Positions 54,688-63,257 of a stretch of DNA of 64,000 nucleotides are shown piece by piece. The notes beneath the pieces are model-generated. The model was not told where the DNA came from, did no database searches, and was given only the letters and a program-made list of their open reading frames with translations. The DNA is from Nocardia aurea (GTDB lineage: Bacteria; Actinomycetota; Actinomycetes; Mycobacteriales; Mycobacteriaceae), in the NCBI RefSeq assembly GCF_003123685.1, contig NZ_QCYJ01000021.1, positions 248,001 to 312,000 of the forward strand, in the 5' to 3' direction. The first letter of the stretch is position 1; the number at the start of each line of letters is the position of its first letter. A program made the position numbers and the translations under genes.

Positions 54688-55851
54688 TTGCTGACCCAGC
54701 CGTTCGCGGAGTCGATCGCCGCCGCCGAAGAGATCATCAAAGCCGCCCCGCACATCGACACCGAGCAGGATCTCATCGAGGGATACGACTATCTGGCGGG
54801 CAGTATTCGCGCGTCGCTGCAATTGGCGTGGGCCTACGATCGCGATTTCCCCTTCTTCGCGATGTCCACCGGTCCGTACACGAAAATGGGCCTGGACAAT
54901 CCCGACACCCTCTATTTCCACTCCTTCGTGCGCCCGGACGCCGAATATGTCGTCACCGGGACCCGCGGCACCACCCGTGACCTGAGCTTCCAGGTGCTCA
55001 ACGGCAACTACTCGCCGGTCGACGTGCCCGACAGCCTCACCGCGTTCGACGATCGCGATCTCCAGATCGCGGCGGACGGCTCCTACGAGATCCGCTTCGG
55101 ACCCGGCCCGAGCAAACCCGGATACGTGCAGCTCGGCTCCGACGCCGCCATGCTCGTGGTGCGCGAGGTCTCCAGCGACTGGAGCAGCGAGACCGCGGGC
55201 ACGATCCGCATCCAGCGGGTGGACCGCATCGGTGACGCGCCGCCCGCCCCGACCCTCGAGGTGATGGGCAAGCGGTACGCGGTGGCCGCGCGCATGCTGA
55301 CCTCGCGGTTGAACACCTTCCTCGCCTTCCCGCAGTGGTTCTACCTGAACCTGCCGGTGAACACGCTCACCGAACCGCGTCCGACCCCGGGCGGGCTGGC
55401 CACCCAGTTCTCCTCGGTCGGCCACTACGACCTGACCGACGAGCAGGCGATGATCATCACCGTGCCGAAATCCGACGCGCCCTACCAGGGCTTCCAGCTC
55501 GGCAGCATGTGGTACATCTCGCTGGACTACATCAATCACCAGACCAGCCTCACCGCCGATCAGGCCCAGGTCGATCCGGACGGAATGATCCGCCTGGTCG
55601 TCAGCGAGCGCGATCCGGGTGTGGCGAACTGGATCGAGCGCACCGGCCACGCGCGCGGCTATCTGCAATTCCGCTGGCAGCGGCTCTCGCGTGACCTCGG
55701 CCCCGAGGACGGCCCGACCGTCGAACTGGTCTCGGTCGACGAACTGCCGCAACGGCTCCCGTTCTACGAGCAGGCGCGGATCTCGCCCAAGGAATGGCAG
55801 GCGCGGATCGCGGCCCGCCAGGTCGCCGTCGCGGAGAGGATGCTCGGCTGA
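54688..55851 (+). CDS. DUF1214 protein, Rv3531c-like
   Basis: A 387-residue soluble protein with the DUF1214 C-terminal pattern (GLDNPDTLYFHSFVRPD, YQGFQLGSMWYISLDYINHQ, RLVVSERDPGVANWIERTGH, YLQFRWQRL). DUF1214 proteins are functionally obscure but recur beside lipid and steroid genes. The gene order DUF1214-SDR-sulfotransferase is that of Mycobacterium tuberculosis Rv3531c-Rv3530c-Rv3529c (from memory, located in the cholesterol region). TTG at 54688 is the start: GGGAGAAG lies just upstream and no in-frame ATG precedes it. Its stop overlaps the SDR start (TGATG). Confidence 0.85.
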   Translation: MLTQPFAESIAAAEEIIKAAPHIDTEQDLIEGYDYLAGSIRASLQLAWAYDRDFPFFAMSTGPYTKMGLDNPDTLYFHSFVRPDAEYVVTGTRGTTRDLSFQVLNGNYSPVDVPDSLTAFDDRDLQIAADGSYEIRFGPGPSKPGYVQLGSDAAMLVVREVSSDWSSETAGTIRIQRVDRIGDAPPAPTLEVMGKRYAVAARMLTSRLNTFLAFPQWFYLNLPVNTLTEPRPTPGGLATQFSSVGHYDLTDEQAMIITVPKSDAPYQGFQLGSMWYISLDYINHQTSLTADQAQVDPDGMIRLVVSERDPGVANWIERTGHARGYLQFRWQRLSRDLGPEDGPTVELVSVDELPQRLPFYEQARISPKEWQARIAARQVAVAERMLG

Positions 55852-56627
55852 TGTTGTTGCGGGACAAGGTCGTCGTCGTCTCCGGAATCGGCCCCGGTCT
55901 CGGCCGGTCGATCGCTCTACAGTGCGCGTCGGCGGGCGCGGACCTGGTGCTGGCCGCGCGTACCGAATCGCGGCTGACCGAGGTGGCGAAGGAGGTCACC
56001 GAACTCGGCAGGCGGGCGGTGGTCGTGCCGACCGATATCAACGACGAGGCGGCGGTGGCGAATCTGGTCGAGACGGCGCGCGACGCCTTCGGCCGGGTCG
56101 ACACGGTGGTCAACAACGCCTTCGCCATCCCGCCGATCGCGGATCTGGTCGATGTCGATCTCGAGCAGGTGCGCGCCGGTTTCGAGACGAATGTGCTGGC
56201 GGCACTGCGGCTCACCCGATCGTTCGTGCCCGCGCTGGCCGAATCCGAGGGGTCGGTGGTGATGATCAACTCCGCCGTGCTCCGGCATTCGCGGTTGACC
56301 TTCGGGCCGTACAAGATGGCCAAATCGAGTCTGCTCGCCCTCGCGCAGAGTCTGGCGACCGAATTGGGACCGCGCGGTATCCGGGTGAATACCGTTGCCC
56401 CCGGCTATATCTGGGCGGGCAATCTGAAGTGGTACTTCAATTACCTGGCCGAGCAGCGCGGTATCACCGCGGAGGAGGTCTACGCGGAGACGGCGTCGAC
56501 CATCGACCTGCGCAGACTGCCCGAACCCGACGAGATCGCCGAGGCGGTGGTCTTCTTCGCGTCCTCGATGGCGCGCGCGATCACCGGGGCCTGTCTCGAT
56601 GTCAACTGCGGCGAATACCACCACTGA
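55851..56627 (+). CDS. SDR-family oxidoreductase, Rv3530c-like
   Basis: A 258-residue short-chain dehydrogenase. Cofactor segment VVVVSGIGPGLGRSIALQCA (the Gly-rich loop reads GIGPGLG), VVNNAFAIPP in place of NNAG, active-site Ser in MINSAVLRHS and Tyr-x3-Lys in GPYKMAKSS. The ending ITGACLDVNCGEYHH is usual for this subgroup. It is translated from an ATG that overlaps the upstream stop. Probably oxidises or reduces the hydroxyl/keto group of the same lipid or steroid substrate the operon handles. Confidence 0.9.
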   Translation: MLLRDKVVVVSGIGPGLGRSIALQCASAGADLVLAARTESRLTEVAKEVTELGRRAVVVPTDINDEAAVANLVETARDAFGRVDTVVNNAFAIPPIADLVDVDLEQVRAGFETNVLAALRLTRSFVPALAESEGSVVMINSAVLRHSRLTFGPYKMAKSSLLALAQSLATELGPRGIRVNTVAPGYIWAGNLKWYFNYLAEQRGITAEEVYAETASTIDLRRLPEPDEIAEAVVFFASSMARAITGACLDVNCGEYHH

Positions 56628-56641
56628 GGAGACGGCAGAAG

Positions 56642-57805
56642 ATGATCGGCAGAGACGATGTCGGCACCGTCGACGATCTGCACGCCTCGGCCACCAAGGT
56701 GGTCGGACTGGACGATTTCGGCGATCCGGGCTATCGCGAAGGACTGCGGGTGCTGCTCGAGTCCTACGCGAAGGACGCCGAGCTGACCCCCTTCGGCAAC
56801 AAGGTCAATCGCGCCTTCCTGCGCGGCGCGCTCATCGCGCGATTGCTGAGCGAGTCGGCGTGGCAACGCTTTCCCGAACACGCGGAGGTGGTGATCGATC
56901 GCCCGATCTTCGTGACCGGCCTGCCCCGTTCCGGCACTACGGCGGTACATCGGCTGCTGAACGCCGATCCGGCGCATCAGGGCCTGGAGATGTGGCTGAC
57001 CGAGATGCCGCAGCCGAGGCCGCCGCGTGAGACCTGGGCCGACGATCCGGTCTACCAGGGGATCGAGGCCGCCTTCGCGCAACATCATGTGGAACATCCG
57101 GAATTCATGGGCGTGCACCATATTTCGGCCGATCAGGTCGAGGAGTGCTGGCAGTTGCTCCGCCAGTCGGCCATGTCGGTGTCCTACGAATGTCTCGGTT
57201 ACCTGCCCGGCTATTCGGAGTGGCTGCGCGAACAGGACTGGACCGACGCATACCGCAGACATCGACGCAATCTGCAATTGATCGGCCTGCCCGACGCGGA
57301 CCGTCGCTGGGTGCTGAAGAATCCGAGCCACCTGTTCGCGCTCGACGCGATCTTCGAGGTGTACCCGGACGCGTTGATCATCCAGATGCACCGGGATCCG
57401 AGCACCATCATCGCCTCGGTGTGCAGCCTGAACGAGCAGGCCTCGGCGGGCTGGTCGGACAAATTCCGCGGCGCGACGGTGGGGGCGACGCAACTGGACC
57501 TGTGGGCGCGCGGGGCGGACCGGTTCCTCGCGGATCGTCGGCGCTACGACGCCGCGCAGTTCTGCGATGTCTACTACGACGATTTCGTCGCCGACCCGAT
57601 CGGTACGGTCGGATCGATCTACGGCCATTTCGGGCTTGCTCTCGGCACCGAGGCCGAGGCCGCGATGGCGGCGCTGCACACCGAGAGCACCTCCGGGGCG
57701 GCGCGGCCGGTGCACCGGTACACCCTCGATGATTTCGGACTGACGGCCGAACAGGTCGACGCGCGTTTCGGCGCGTACCGCGAGGCGCATTTCCCGGGTC
57801 GATGA
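56642..57805 (+). CDS. PAPS-dependent sulfotransferase, Rv3529c-like
   Basis: A 387-residue sulfotransferase of the actinobacterial Sulfotransfer_3 type. The 5'-phosphosulfate loop is FVTGLPRSGTTAVHRLL; the 3'-phosphate contact is IIQMHRDPSTIIASVCSL; WVLKNPSHLFALDAIFEVYP is the intervening conserved block. It transfers the sulfuryl group from PAPS to a hydroxyl acceptor. The ATG at 56642 lies 14 bases after the SDR stop. The PAPS-making enzymes CysD/CysNC are encoded 3-5 kb away on the other strand with a related operator, which makes a local donor supply likely. Confidence 0.88.
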   Translation: MIGRDDVGTVDDLHASATKVVGLDDFGDPGYREGLRVLLESYAKDAELTPFGNKVNRAFLRGALIARLLSESAWQRFPEHAEVVIDRPIFVTGLPRSGTTAVHRLLNADPAHQGLEMWLTEMPQPRPPRETWADDPVYQGIEAAFAQHHVEHPEFMGVHHISADQVEECWQLLRQSAMSVSYECLGYLPGYSEWLREQDWTDAYRRHRRNLQLIGLPDADRRWVLKNPSHLFALDAIFEVYPDALIIQMHRDPSTIIASVCSLNEQASAGWSDKFRGATVGATQLDLWARGADRFLADRRRYDAAQFCDVYYDDFVADPIGTVGSIYGHFGLALGTEAEAAMAALHTESTSGAARPVHRYTLDDFGLTAEQVDARFGAYREAHFPGR

Positions 57806-57810
57806 GAGAT

Positions 57811-57840
57811 CGGATCCCGCCGGTCGACCGGCGGGATCCG
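57811..57840. terminator. 30-bp perfect palindrome, bidirectional terminator
   Basis: CGGATCCCGCCGGTC followed by its exact complement GACCGGCGGGATCCG. It starts 5 bases beyond the sulfotransferase stop and ends 17 bases from the stop of the convergent thioesterase gene. As RNA it would fold into a very stable hairpin in either direction. Confidence 0.75.
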
Positions 57841-57857
57841 CGCGCGGGTGGCGCCGC

Positions 57858-58523
57858 CTACTGCTGACCGGGTTTGAGCACGATGAACAATCCGTTCGCC
57901 TCGGCGCACAGCCGCTCACCCGCGTGGACGGTGCCGCGGACGTAGACCTTGCGACCCTCCATGCGCTCGGCCCAGGTATGCACCCGCAACTCGGTATCCA
58001 GCGGCGTGATCGAGCGGTAGTCGATGGTCAGCGAGCCGGTCCTGGTCACGTTGCCCGAATGCACGGCCGCCGCCATGCCGAGCAGCTCGTCCAGTGCGAT
58101 CGCGATCTGCCCGCCGTGCGCCGCCGCGTTACCGCCCAGGTGGAAGGGGCGAAATGTCACGCGGGCGTCGACGCCGTCGCGACCGGCCTCGACGATGGTG
58201 AACGGCGGCAGGGTGATATTGCCGCGGGAGGGCAGGTCGAGGCGGGTCCAGGTGGGCGAGGACCATTCGTCGGTCACCGACCCCTCGAGTTTCTCGTTGA
58301 GCTTCTCCAGGATCGCGATGGCTTCCAGCGCCTCGTCGTCGGAGGGACAGGCGAGCCGCGCGCGGTCCATCAGAGTGCGGACCTGCTCGATCAGGGCCCC
58401 GAAGTGCGGTCCGCCCCGTGTGGTGTCGGCGGTGTGCTCCTCGATCAGCTCCATCATCGGCCGGAAACCGCCTTCGTGGTGTTCCGCGCTCGGTAGGGCG
58501 GGTCCGGCCTGCTGTTCGCTCAT
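57858..58523 (-). CDS. PaaI-family hotdog thioesterase
   Basis: A 221-residue protein with a C-terminal single hotdog domain. The active-site helix is NAAAHGGQIAIALDELLGMAA, with the PaaI-type HGG and acidic residue, then GSLTIDYRSITPLDTEL and VRGTVHAGERLCAEANGLF. PaaI enzymes hydrolyse acyl- or aroyl-CoA esters. The first 90 residues (Glu-rich helices) are an extension not seen in short PaaI proteins. ATG at 58523 is used, and the frame is open to 58568. Confidence 0.82.
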   Translation of the reverse strand: MSEQQAGPALPSAEHHEGGFRPMMELIEEHTADTTRGGPHFGALIEQVRTLMDRARLACPSDDEALEAIAILEKLNEKLEGSVTDEWSSPTWTRLDLPSRGNITLPPFTIVEAGRDGVDARVTFRPFHLGGNAAAHGGQIAIALDELLGMAAAVHSGNVTRTGSLTIDYRSITPLDTELRVHTWAERMEGRKVYVRGTVHAGERLCAEANGLFIVLKPGQQ

Positions 58524-58768
58524 GAGAACCAAGTTATCGGTTGCCGGTGGAATGCTCACGTTCGGCACCCGTCGAACCCGTCACAGTCGAGTGCGTCCCG
58601 ACCTCGGCGGGACCGGGGCGAGGCGGCCCGCACGGGGGTGAATGCCGTGCCCTACGCTGGATACCCGTTGATCCATCAGGACTTGCGAACACCCCCCGCG
58701 ATGCCCGAATCGGTCCGGCTCGAGCGTCGGTCGACGTGGGCGCGTGGCCGGCGAAAGGCGTTGTACCG

Positions 58769-59425
58769 ATGCGTATTACGGCGGTCGTCTTCGATATGGA
58801 CGGCGTACTCATCGATTCCGAACCGGTATGGGAACGAGTACGCCGCGAATATGTCGCCGAAAAGGGCGGGCGCTGGCTACCCGATACGCAGAAGCGTCTG
58901 ATGGGGATGAGTACGGGGGAGTGGTCGGAATATCTCAGCACCGAACTCGGTGTCGGAGACAGGCCTGCCACCGTCGCCGAGGATGTCATCGAGCGAATGG
59001 CGGCGCATTACGACCGGACGGTGCCGTTGCTGCCGGGCGCGGTGGCGGCGGTGCAGCGGTTGAGCGAGAACTGGCCGCTCGGGGTGGCGAGTTCCTCGCC
59101 GCGTGCCTTGATCGACACGGTGCTCGGGCGGACCGGGCTGATCGAGTTCTTCGACGTCACCTTCTCCACCGAGGAGGTCGACCGGGGCAAACCCGCGCCC
59201 GACGTCTACGTCGCGGTGGCGGGATTCCTGCGCAAGAAGTCGACCGACTGTGCGGCGGTGGAGGATTCGAGTAACGGCCTGCGGGCCGCGCACGCCGCGG
59301 GCATGCGCGTCATCGCCGCGCCGAGGCCCGAGTATCCGCTCGACCCCGACGCCCGCGCGCTGGCCACCCACGTCATCGACGGACTCGACGAACTGACGCC
59401 GGCGCTGGTGGCCTCGGGAAGCTGA
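58769..59425 (+). CDS. HAD-family phosphatase (beta-phosphoglucomutase-like)
   Basis: A 218-residue HAD hydrolase. Motif I is VVFDMDGVLIDSEPVWERVR (both Asp visible), motif II is VASSSPRALID, the Lys is in DRGKPAPDVYVAVA and the last acidic motif is CAAVEDSSNGLRAA. The helical cap lies after motif I, as in phosphatases acting on sugar phosphates or 2-phosphoglycolate. Substrate unknown. ATG at 58769 opens the fold; the frame extends to 58541 without homologous sequence. The 245-bp gap 58524-58768 shows nothing else. Confidence 0.9.
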   Translation: MRITAVVFDMDGVLIDSEPVWERVRREYVAEKGGRWLPDTQKRLMGMSTGEWSEYLSTELGVGDRPATVAEDVIERMAAHYDRTVPLLPGAVAAVQRLSENWPLGVASSSPRALIDTVLGRTGLIEFFDVTFSTEEVDRGKPAPDVYVAVAGFLRKKSTDCAAVEDSSNGLRAAHAAGMRVIAAPRPEYPLDPDARALATHVIDGLDELTPALVASGS

Positions 59426-59432
59426 GCCGGTC

Positions 59433-60026
59433 TCAGATCCGATAGGACGCGAGCAGGGCGCGGGCGGCGGCGGTCAGGTCGGCGTCGAGCCAGTCCGGCA
59501 GGGTGTCGGCGTGCGCGTGCCTGCGCAGGGCGGCGTAGGGCAGGTCGACGATCGCGCGGCTGACGGCGTCGAATTCGCGGTCGGTCGCGCGGCCGAACAG
59601 GTCGTGGGCGATCCGGCGCAGCTGATCCATCAGCGGCGCGTTCATCTCGGTCAGGCGGGCCCGGAATTCGGCGTCGGGGCCGCCGTCGAGCAGGTCGCTG
59701 GGCCGCAGGTTCAGCAGCAGCCGCGCGTCGTCGGATAGTTCACGACCGAATTCGATACTCGCGCGCGCCATCGCGACCCCGGCCTCGACCGCGTCCGGTT
59801 CCTCGGACGCGGCCAGAACCCGTGACTGGAAGCGTTCGAGCGCCCGCAGCCACGCGGCGGTCAGCACACCGTTGCGATTGCCGAAACGGTGATAGAGGGT
59901 GCCTACCGGCGCACCGCTGGCCGCGGCGATGGCGGCGACGCTCGCGGCCCGAGGCCCGTTCTCCAGGACCAGGGTGCGGGCAGCGTCGAGGATCACATCG
60001 GTGGAGTGCTTGCGGGGTGGTGCCAT
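59433..60026 (-). CDS. TetR-family transcriptional regulator
   Basis: A 197-residue regulator. The HTH region is DVILDAARTLVLENGPRAASVAAIA, then SGAPVGTLYHRFGNRNGVLTAAWLR. The C-terminal domain is helical and unassigned. It is divergent from the SRPBCC gene with only 21 bases between the two start codons, and the palindrome GTACTAGTAC lies in that gap. Probably an autoregulator that also controls its neighbour. Confidence 0.88.
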   Translation of the reverse strand: MAPPRKHSTDVILDAARTLVLENGPRAASVAAIAAASGAPVGTLYHRFGNRNGVLTAAWLRALERFQSRVLAASEEPDAVEAGVAMARASIEFGRELSDDARLLLNLRPSDLLDGGPDAEFRARLTEMNAPLMDQLRRIAHDLFGRATDREFDAVSRAIVDLPYAALRRHAHADTLPDWLDADLTAAARALLASYRI

Positions 60027-60036
60027 GTACTAGTAC
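60027..60036. promoter_or_regulatory. Palindromic GTACTAGTAC at the TetR start
   Basis: The perfect 10-bp palindrome lies directly beside the TetR ATG and 12 bases before the start of the divergent gene. Placed there, a bound TetR dimer would block initiation in both directions. Confidence 0.45.
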
Positions 60037-60047
60037 GTTCCTTCTAT

Positions 60048-60416
60048 ATGGAGCGATTGTCCTATATCGATGAGCATGCCAGATCCGTCGACGCGAACCG
60101 CGACCGGACCTGGAAAGCGCTGCTGAAAGTCGTCTGCAAGGACCCGGAGGACCCTCGCACGGTACCCACCGGATTCGTCCTCGACTCGGCCGAGGAACCG
60201 AGCAGGCTCGCGCTCAGCGGCGCGCACTGGTTCTCCCGGTACGCGCTGATCTTCGAACTCGACGACGAAGGCCCGACCACCACCCGGGTGCGGGCCACCT
60301 CCCTGGCGGAATTCCCCGGCATCTCCGGCCGGATCTATCGCGCGCTCGTCATCGGCACCGGCGGACACCGGATCGTGGTCAGGCGGATGCTGCGCCGAAT
60401 CGCGGACGCGGCATGA
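60048..60416 (+). CDS. SRPBCC/DUF2867-like small protein
   Basis: A 122-residue protein. It begins ERLSYIDEHARSVDANRDRTWKAL, the usual beta-strand then helix of SRPBCC lipid- or ligand-binding folds, and continues RLALSGAHWFSRYALIFELDD, TRVRATSLAEFPG and GTGGHRIVVRRMLRRI, matching the DUF2867-like family. It may bind a hydrophobic ligand. The start at ATG 60048 gives the natural N-terminus. Confidence 0.78.
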   Translation: MERLSYIDEHARSVDANRDRTWKALLKVVCKDPEDPRTVPTGFVLDSAEEPSRLALSGAHWFSRYALIFELDDEGPTTTRVRATSLAEFPGISGRIYRALVIGTGGHRIVVRRMLRRIADAA

Positions 60417-60504
60417 TGCCCGGGCCGGTCCGGCGGGTATCCGACGCTGAAGGAACGCGCCGAACGCGAAGCACGAGCGACGACCGCGACCGCATGACGC
60501 GCGC

Positions 60505-61317
60505 TCAGTGCGGGACGTCGAGCCGCGACACCCGGGCCCGCGCGGACCATCGGCCCCGGTCGTAGCCGACTTCGACCGGGTGGGAGAAGGCGGTGGTGAT
60601 GTTCTCCGTGGTGACCGTCGCGTGCGCCGGACCCGCCGCGACCGTACGGCCGTCTGCGATGAGCAGGGCGTGGGTGGTGGTGCTCGGCAGCTCTTCCAGA
60701 TGGTGGGTGACCAGGATCGACGCGACATCCGGGTGGGTGTCGTCCAGGGTGTCGATGGTCTCCAGGAGTTGTTCGCGCGCGGCGACGTCGAGACCGGTCG
60801 TCGGCTCGTCGAACAGCAGCAGGCGGGGTTCGGAGATCAGGGCCCGCGCGATCAGGCTGCGTCCGCGTTCACCCTGGGACAGCGTGTTCCAGGTGGCCTC
60901 GGACTTCCCCTTCAGCCCGACCGTCTCGATCATCGCGTCGGCGCGGCGCGATTGATCCGCCGTCGGGGTCCATCGCATCGGGGTGTCGATGGTGGCGGTG
61001 ATACCGGTCAGGACGACCTCGCGCACCGTGAGGGGAGAACGCAGCGGGTGGCGCGGATTCACGTGGCCGATGGAATGACGCAACCGGGCGAGATCGACCC
61101 GGCCGAGCCGATGGCCGAGAATATCGACGGTGCCCGTCGTCGGAAAGGTCACGGCCGCACAGAATCCCAGCAGCGTGCTCTTGCCCGCGCCGTTCGGTCC
61201 GAGCAGCGCCCAGTGTTCACCCGCGCGCACGGTGAGCGAGATCCCGTCGATGATCTGTGTGCCGTCGCGGCGGAAGGTCACCTCCGCCAGATTCAGCACG
61301 GGTTCGTCCTCGGTCAC
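60505..61317 (-). CDS. ABC transporter ATP-binding protein (ModF/YlmA-like, stand-alone)
   Basis: A 270-residue single ATPase: Walker A GPNGAGKSTLLGFCA, signature LSQGERGRSLIARALI, Walker B LLLFDEPTTGLD, switch His LVTHHLEELPSTTT. No permease or binding protein is adjacent, so its partner is unknown. The LSQGE signature and the late VTHHLEEL resemble the molybdate-like YlmA/ModF group. GTG at 61317 is preferred since GGAG lies eight bases upstream; the frame is open to 61494. Confidence 0.82.
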   Translation of the reverse strand: MTEDEPVLNLAEVTFRRDGTQIIDGISLTVRAGEHWALLGPNGAGKSTLLGFCAAVTFPTTGTVDILGHRLGRVDLARLRHSIGHVNPRHPLRSPLTVREVVLTGITATIDTPMRWTPTADQSRRADAMIETVGLKGKSEATWNTLSQGERGRSLIARALISEPRLLLFDEPTTGLDVAAREQLLETIDTLDDTHPDVASILVTHHLEELPSTTTHALLIADGRTVAAGPAHATVTTENITTAFSHPVEVGYDRGRWSARARVSRLDVPH

Positions 61318-61548
61318 GGGTCGCACTCCTGGCTCGGCGGATTGCGCGGCCAGCGGATGCCCGCGCGACTGGTCGACCATCGGCGCCTCGTCGGGAGTGC
61401 TGAAGGTCGGTGCCAGGGTAGTCGCCGAGGTGCGGTGTGAGCCCGCCGACCGGTCGGCTCGGGCATCGCTCACCGGTCGCCGCGTCGCGGACACGACCGG
61501 CGCGGGCCGGACCGCTGATCCGGGCAGTACGGCCCGCGAACGCCGCGA

Positions 61549-61956
61549 CTATTGCAGGACGACGATCTTCGCCTGTCCCGAGACGACGATATTGTTCGCG
61601 TCGACCAGGGCCGCGCGAATCTGCATCAGTCCGCCGGTGTCCAGGGGCGCTTCGCCCTCGGCGGCAACGATGGTGATGGTGGCGGTCTGGGGTGTGCCGT
61701 CGCAGACGACGGTGTTCTGGACGCCGAGAGCCGCCGGGCGTTCGGCGGTCGGTTCGCCGACCATGGCCTTGACGCTGGTGACGCCCGCGTTGGCGTCGCA
61801 GCTGTAGTCGACGCCGACGGTGCCGGTGTTCGCGCTGATGACATCGATGGCGTTGGCGGCGGACGCGGGAGCGGCGAGCGCCACCGAGGCCGCGCCGATG
61901 GCGACGAACGCGGCGGAGGTACGGGCGAGGGTGCGGAGATTTCGAGTGGTCATCAT
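61549..61956 (-). CDS. Secreted hypothetical protein (135 aa)
   Basis: The N-terminus is a signal peptide (RNLRTLARTSAAFVAIGAAS, cleavage near ASAANAI). The 100-residue mature part is beta-rich with two cysteines (DYSCDANAG and VVCDGTPQ) that likely form a disulfide. Typical of small secreted Nocardia/Mycobacterium proteins of unknown role. AGGAGG is 11 bases before the ATG at 61956. The 198 bp upstream (61957-62154) show no other gene. Confidence 0.75.
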   Translation of the reverse strand: MMTTRNLRTLARTSAAFVAIGAASVALAAPASAANAIDVISANTGTVGVDYSCDANAGVTSVKAMVGEPTAERPAALGVQNTVVCDGTPQTATITIVAAEGEAPLDTGGLMQIRAALVDANNIVVSGQAKIVVLQ

Positions 61957-62154
61957 GGATCTTCGTTCCTCCTGTGAGGTGGGACGGATCTCTGAACACG
62001 ACGAAAGCGCGTACGGCCCTCATCCGGCAACGAGACCCCATGATCCAGCCCATCGGCCACGCTCGTGGTCGAATCACGCAGACAGCGGCGTCATCGTGCT
62101 GCTGTCCGCGCTGGTGGGGGCGTCCGCGGCATCACGGTCGACCGCAACGGCCTT

Positions 62155-63207
62155 CTAGCCGGCGGTACCCGCTCGCGAGGGCTCCATGCGCCGAGTGCGG
62201 CGTTCGACATAGAACCGTGCCGCGCGCCGGATCGCGTCGACGGTGGGGCGCGGCCGCCAGTGCAGTTCCCGCGCGGCCTTGCCGTGATCGAGGGGCGAGG
62301 TCCACCGCAGCAGCTGGACCGAGGTCGGGGTGATCGGGGAGTCGCGGCGCAGCACCCTGCGCACGACACCGCCCACGCGGCCCGCGGCGACCAGGAGCAG
62401 CGGCGGGATCCCGAGGGTCGGTGGCTTCCGCCCGACCGCCTCCGCCGCGGCGGTGTAGATCTCACGGGTGGTCAGGAAGCTCTCCGAGACGATGTAGCGT
62501 TCGCCGACCCGCCCGTGTTCGGCGGCGAGCAGCATCGCGGCGGCGGCGTCGTCCACGTCGACCACGGCCGAGCCGATACCGCGGAAGTACACCGGCATTC
62601 TGCCCAGGGCGGCCATCGCCACGAGCGAGCCGTGCGGTGTCGGTTGCCAGTCGCCGGGCCCGTAGGTGTTGGCGACGCACATCGCCACGGCGGGCAAGCC
62701 GTGCTCGCGGCTGTAGTCGAGTACGAGTGCTTCTGCCGCGCGGCGGGATTCGATGTAGGGACCGCCCCGGCCGTTCCAGTTGTACGGCGTTTCCTCGGTG
62801 GCGGGAGACCTCGCGTCGCCTACGGCGATCGTGCCGATGGTGCTGGTGAAGACGAACCGGCGCAGGTCCTGTTCGATCGCGATGTCGAGCACCCGGCGCA
62901 GGCCGTCGACATTGGTGCGGAACAGCGGCGCCGGGTCCCGCAGCCAGGCGCGGGTGTCGACCACGCAGTAGTAGACGGTGTCGCAACCGGTCATCGCCGC
63001 CCGCACGGCCTGCTCGTCGAAGATGTCACCGTAGTGTCGCTCGACGTCCAGACCCTCGATCGGCCGGGTGGGGCTGCTGTGTCGCAGCAGTACTCGCACC
63101 CGGTCGCCGCGTTCGACGAGGTGTCGTGTCACGTGCGAGCCGAGGAATCCGCTGGCGCCCATCACGAGGACGGTGCGCCCGCTGTGGTCCGTCTGGTTCG
63201 GTGTCAC
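62155..63207 (-). CDS. Extended SDR / NAD-dependent epimerase-dehydratase (3-beta-HSD-like)
   Basis: A 350-residue extended SDR. The Rossmann loop is GASGFLGSHVTRHLVERGD, YGDIFDEQAVRAAMTGCD follows, and the active site is FTSTIGTIAV with Tyr-x3-Lys-equivalent GPYIESRRAAE (Tyr present, Lys replaced by Arg). The later block AVAMCVANTYGPGD is usual for dihydroflavonol reductase/3-beta-hydroxysteroid dehydrogenase-like proteins. GTG at 63207 is preferred (GGGAG six bases ahead); ATG 63231 has no ribosome binding site and lies inside the operator. Confidence 0.87.
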   Translation of the reverse strand: MTPNQTDHSGRTVLVMGASGFLGSHVTRHLVERGDRVRVLLRHSSPTRPIEGLDVERHYGDIFDEQAVRAAMTGCDTVYYCVVDTRAWLRDPAPLFRTNVDGLRRVLDIAIEQDLRRFVFTSTIGTIAVGDARSPATEETPYNWNGRGGPYIESRRAAEALVLDYSREHGLPAVAMCVANTYGPGDWQPTPHGSLVAMAALGRMPVYFRGIGSAVVDVDDAAAAMLLAAEHGRVGERYIVSESFLTTREIYTAAAEAVGRKPPTLGIPPLLLVAAGRVGGVVRRVLRRDSPITPTSVQLLRWTSPLDHGKAARELHWRPRPTVDAIRRAARFYVERRTRRMEPSRAGTAG

Positions 63208-63224
63208 GTCGGCTCCCTGGGTCT

Positions 63225-63257
63225 CCGGCATTACTGTCAGCCATACAGTAATGCCGG
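63225..63257. promoter_or_regulatory. 33-bp inverted repeat operator (13-bp perfect arms)
   Basis: CCGGCATTACTGT, spacer CAGCCAT, then ACAGTAATGCCGG: the two 13-base arms are exact complements. It lies 17 bases upstream of the SDR GTG and 142 bases before the divergent hypothetical gene. The TTACTGT-n-ACAGTAA core is in the style of TetR-family operators. No regulator gene lies within the window beside it. Confidence 0.7.

Noticed and set aside
57811..57840. 30-bp palindrome considered as an operator
   Set aside because: It lies between two convergent stop codons, so a bidirectional terminator is the simpler reading.
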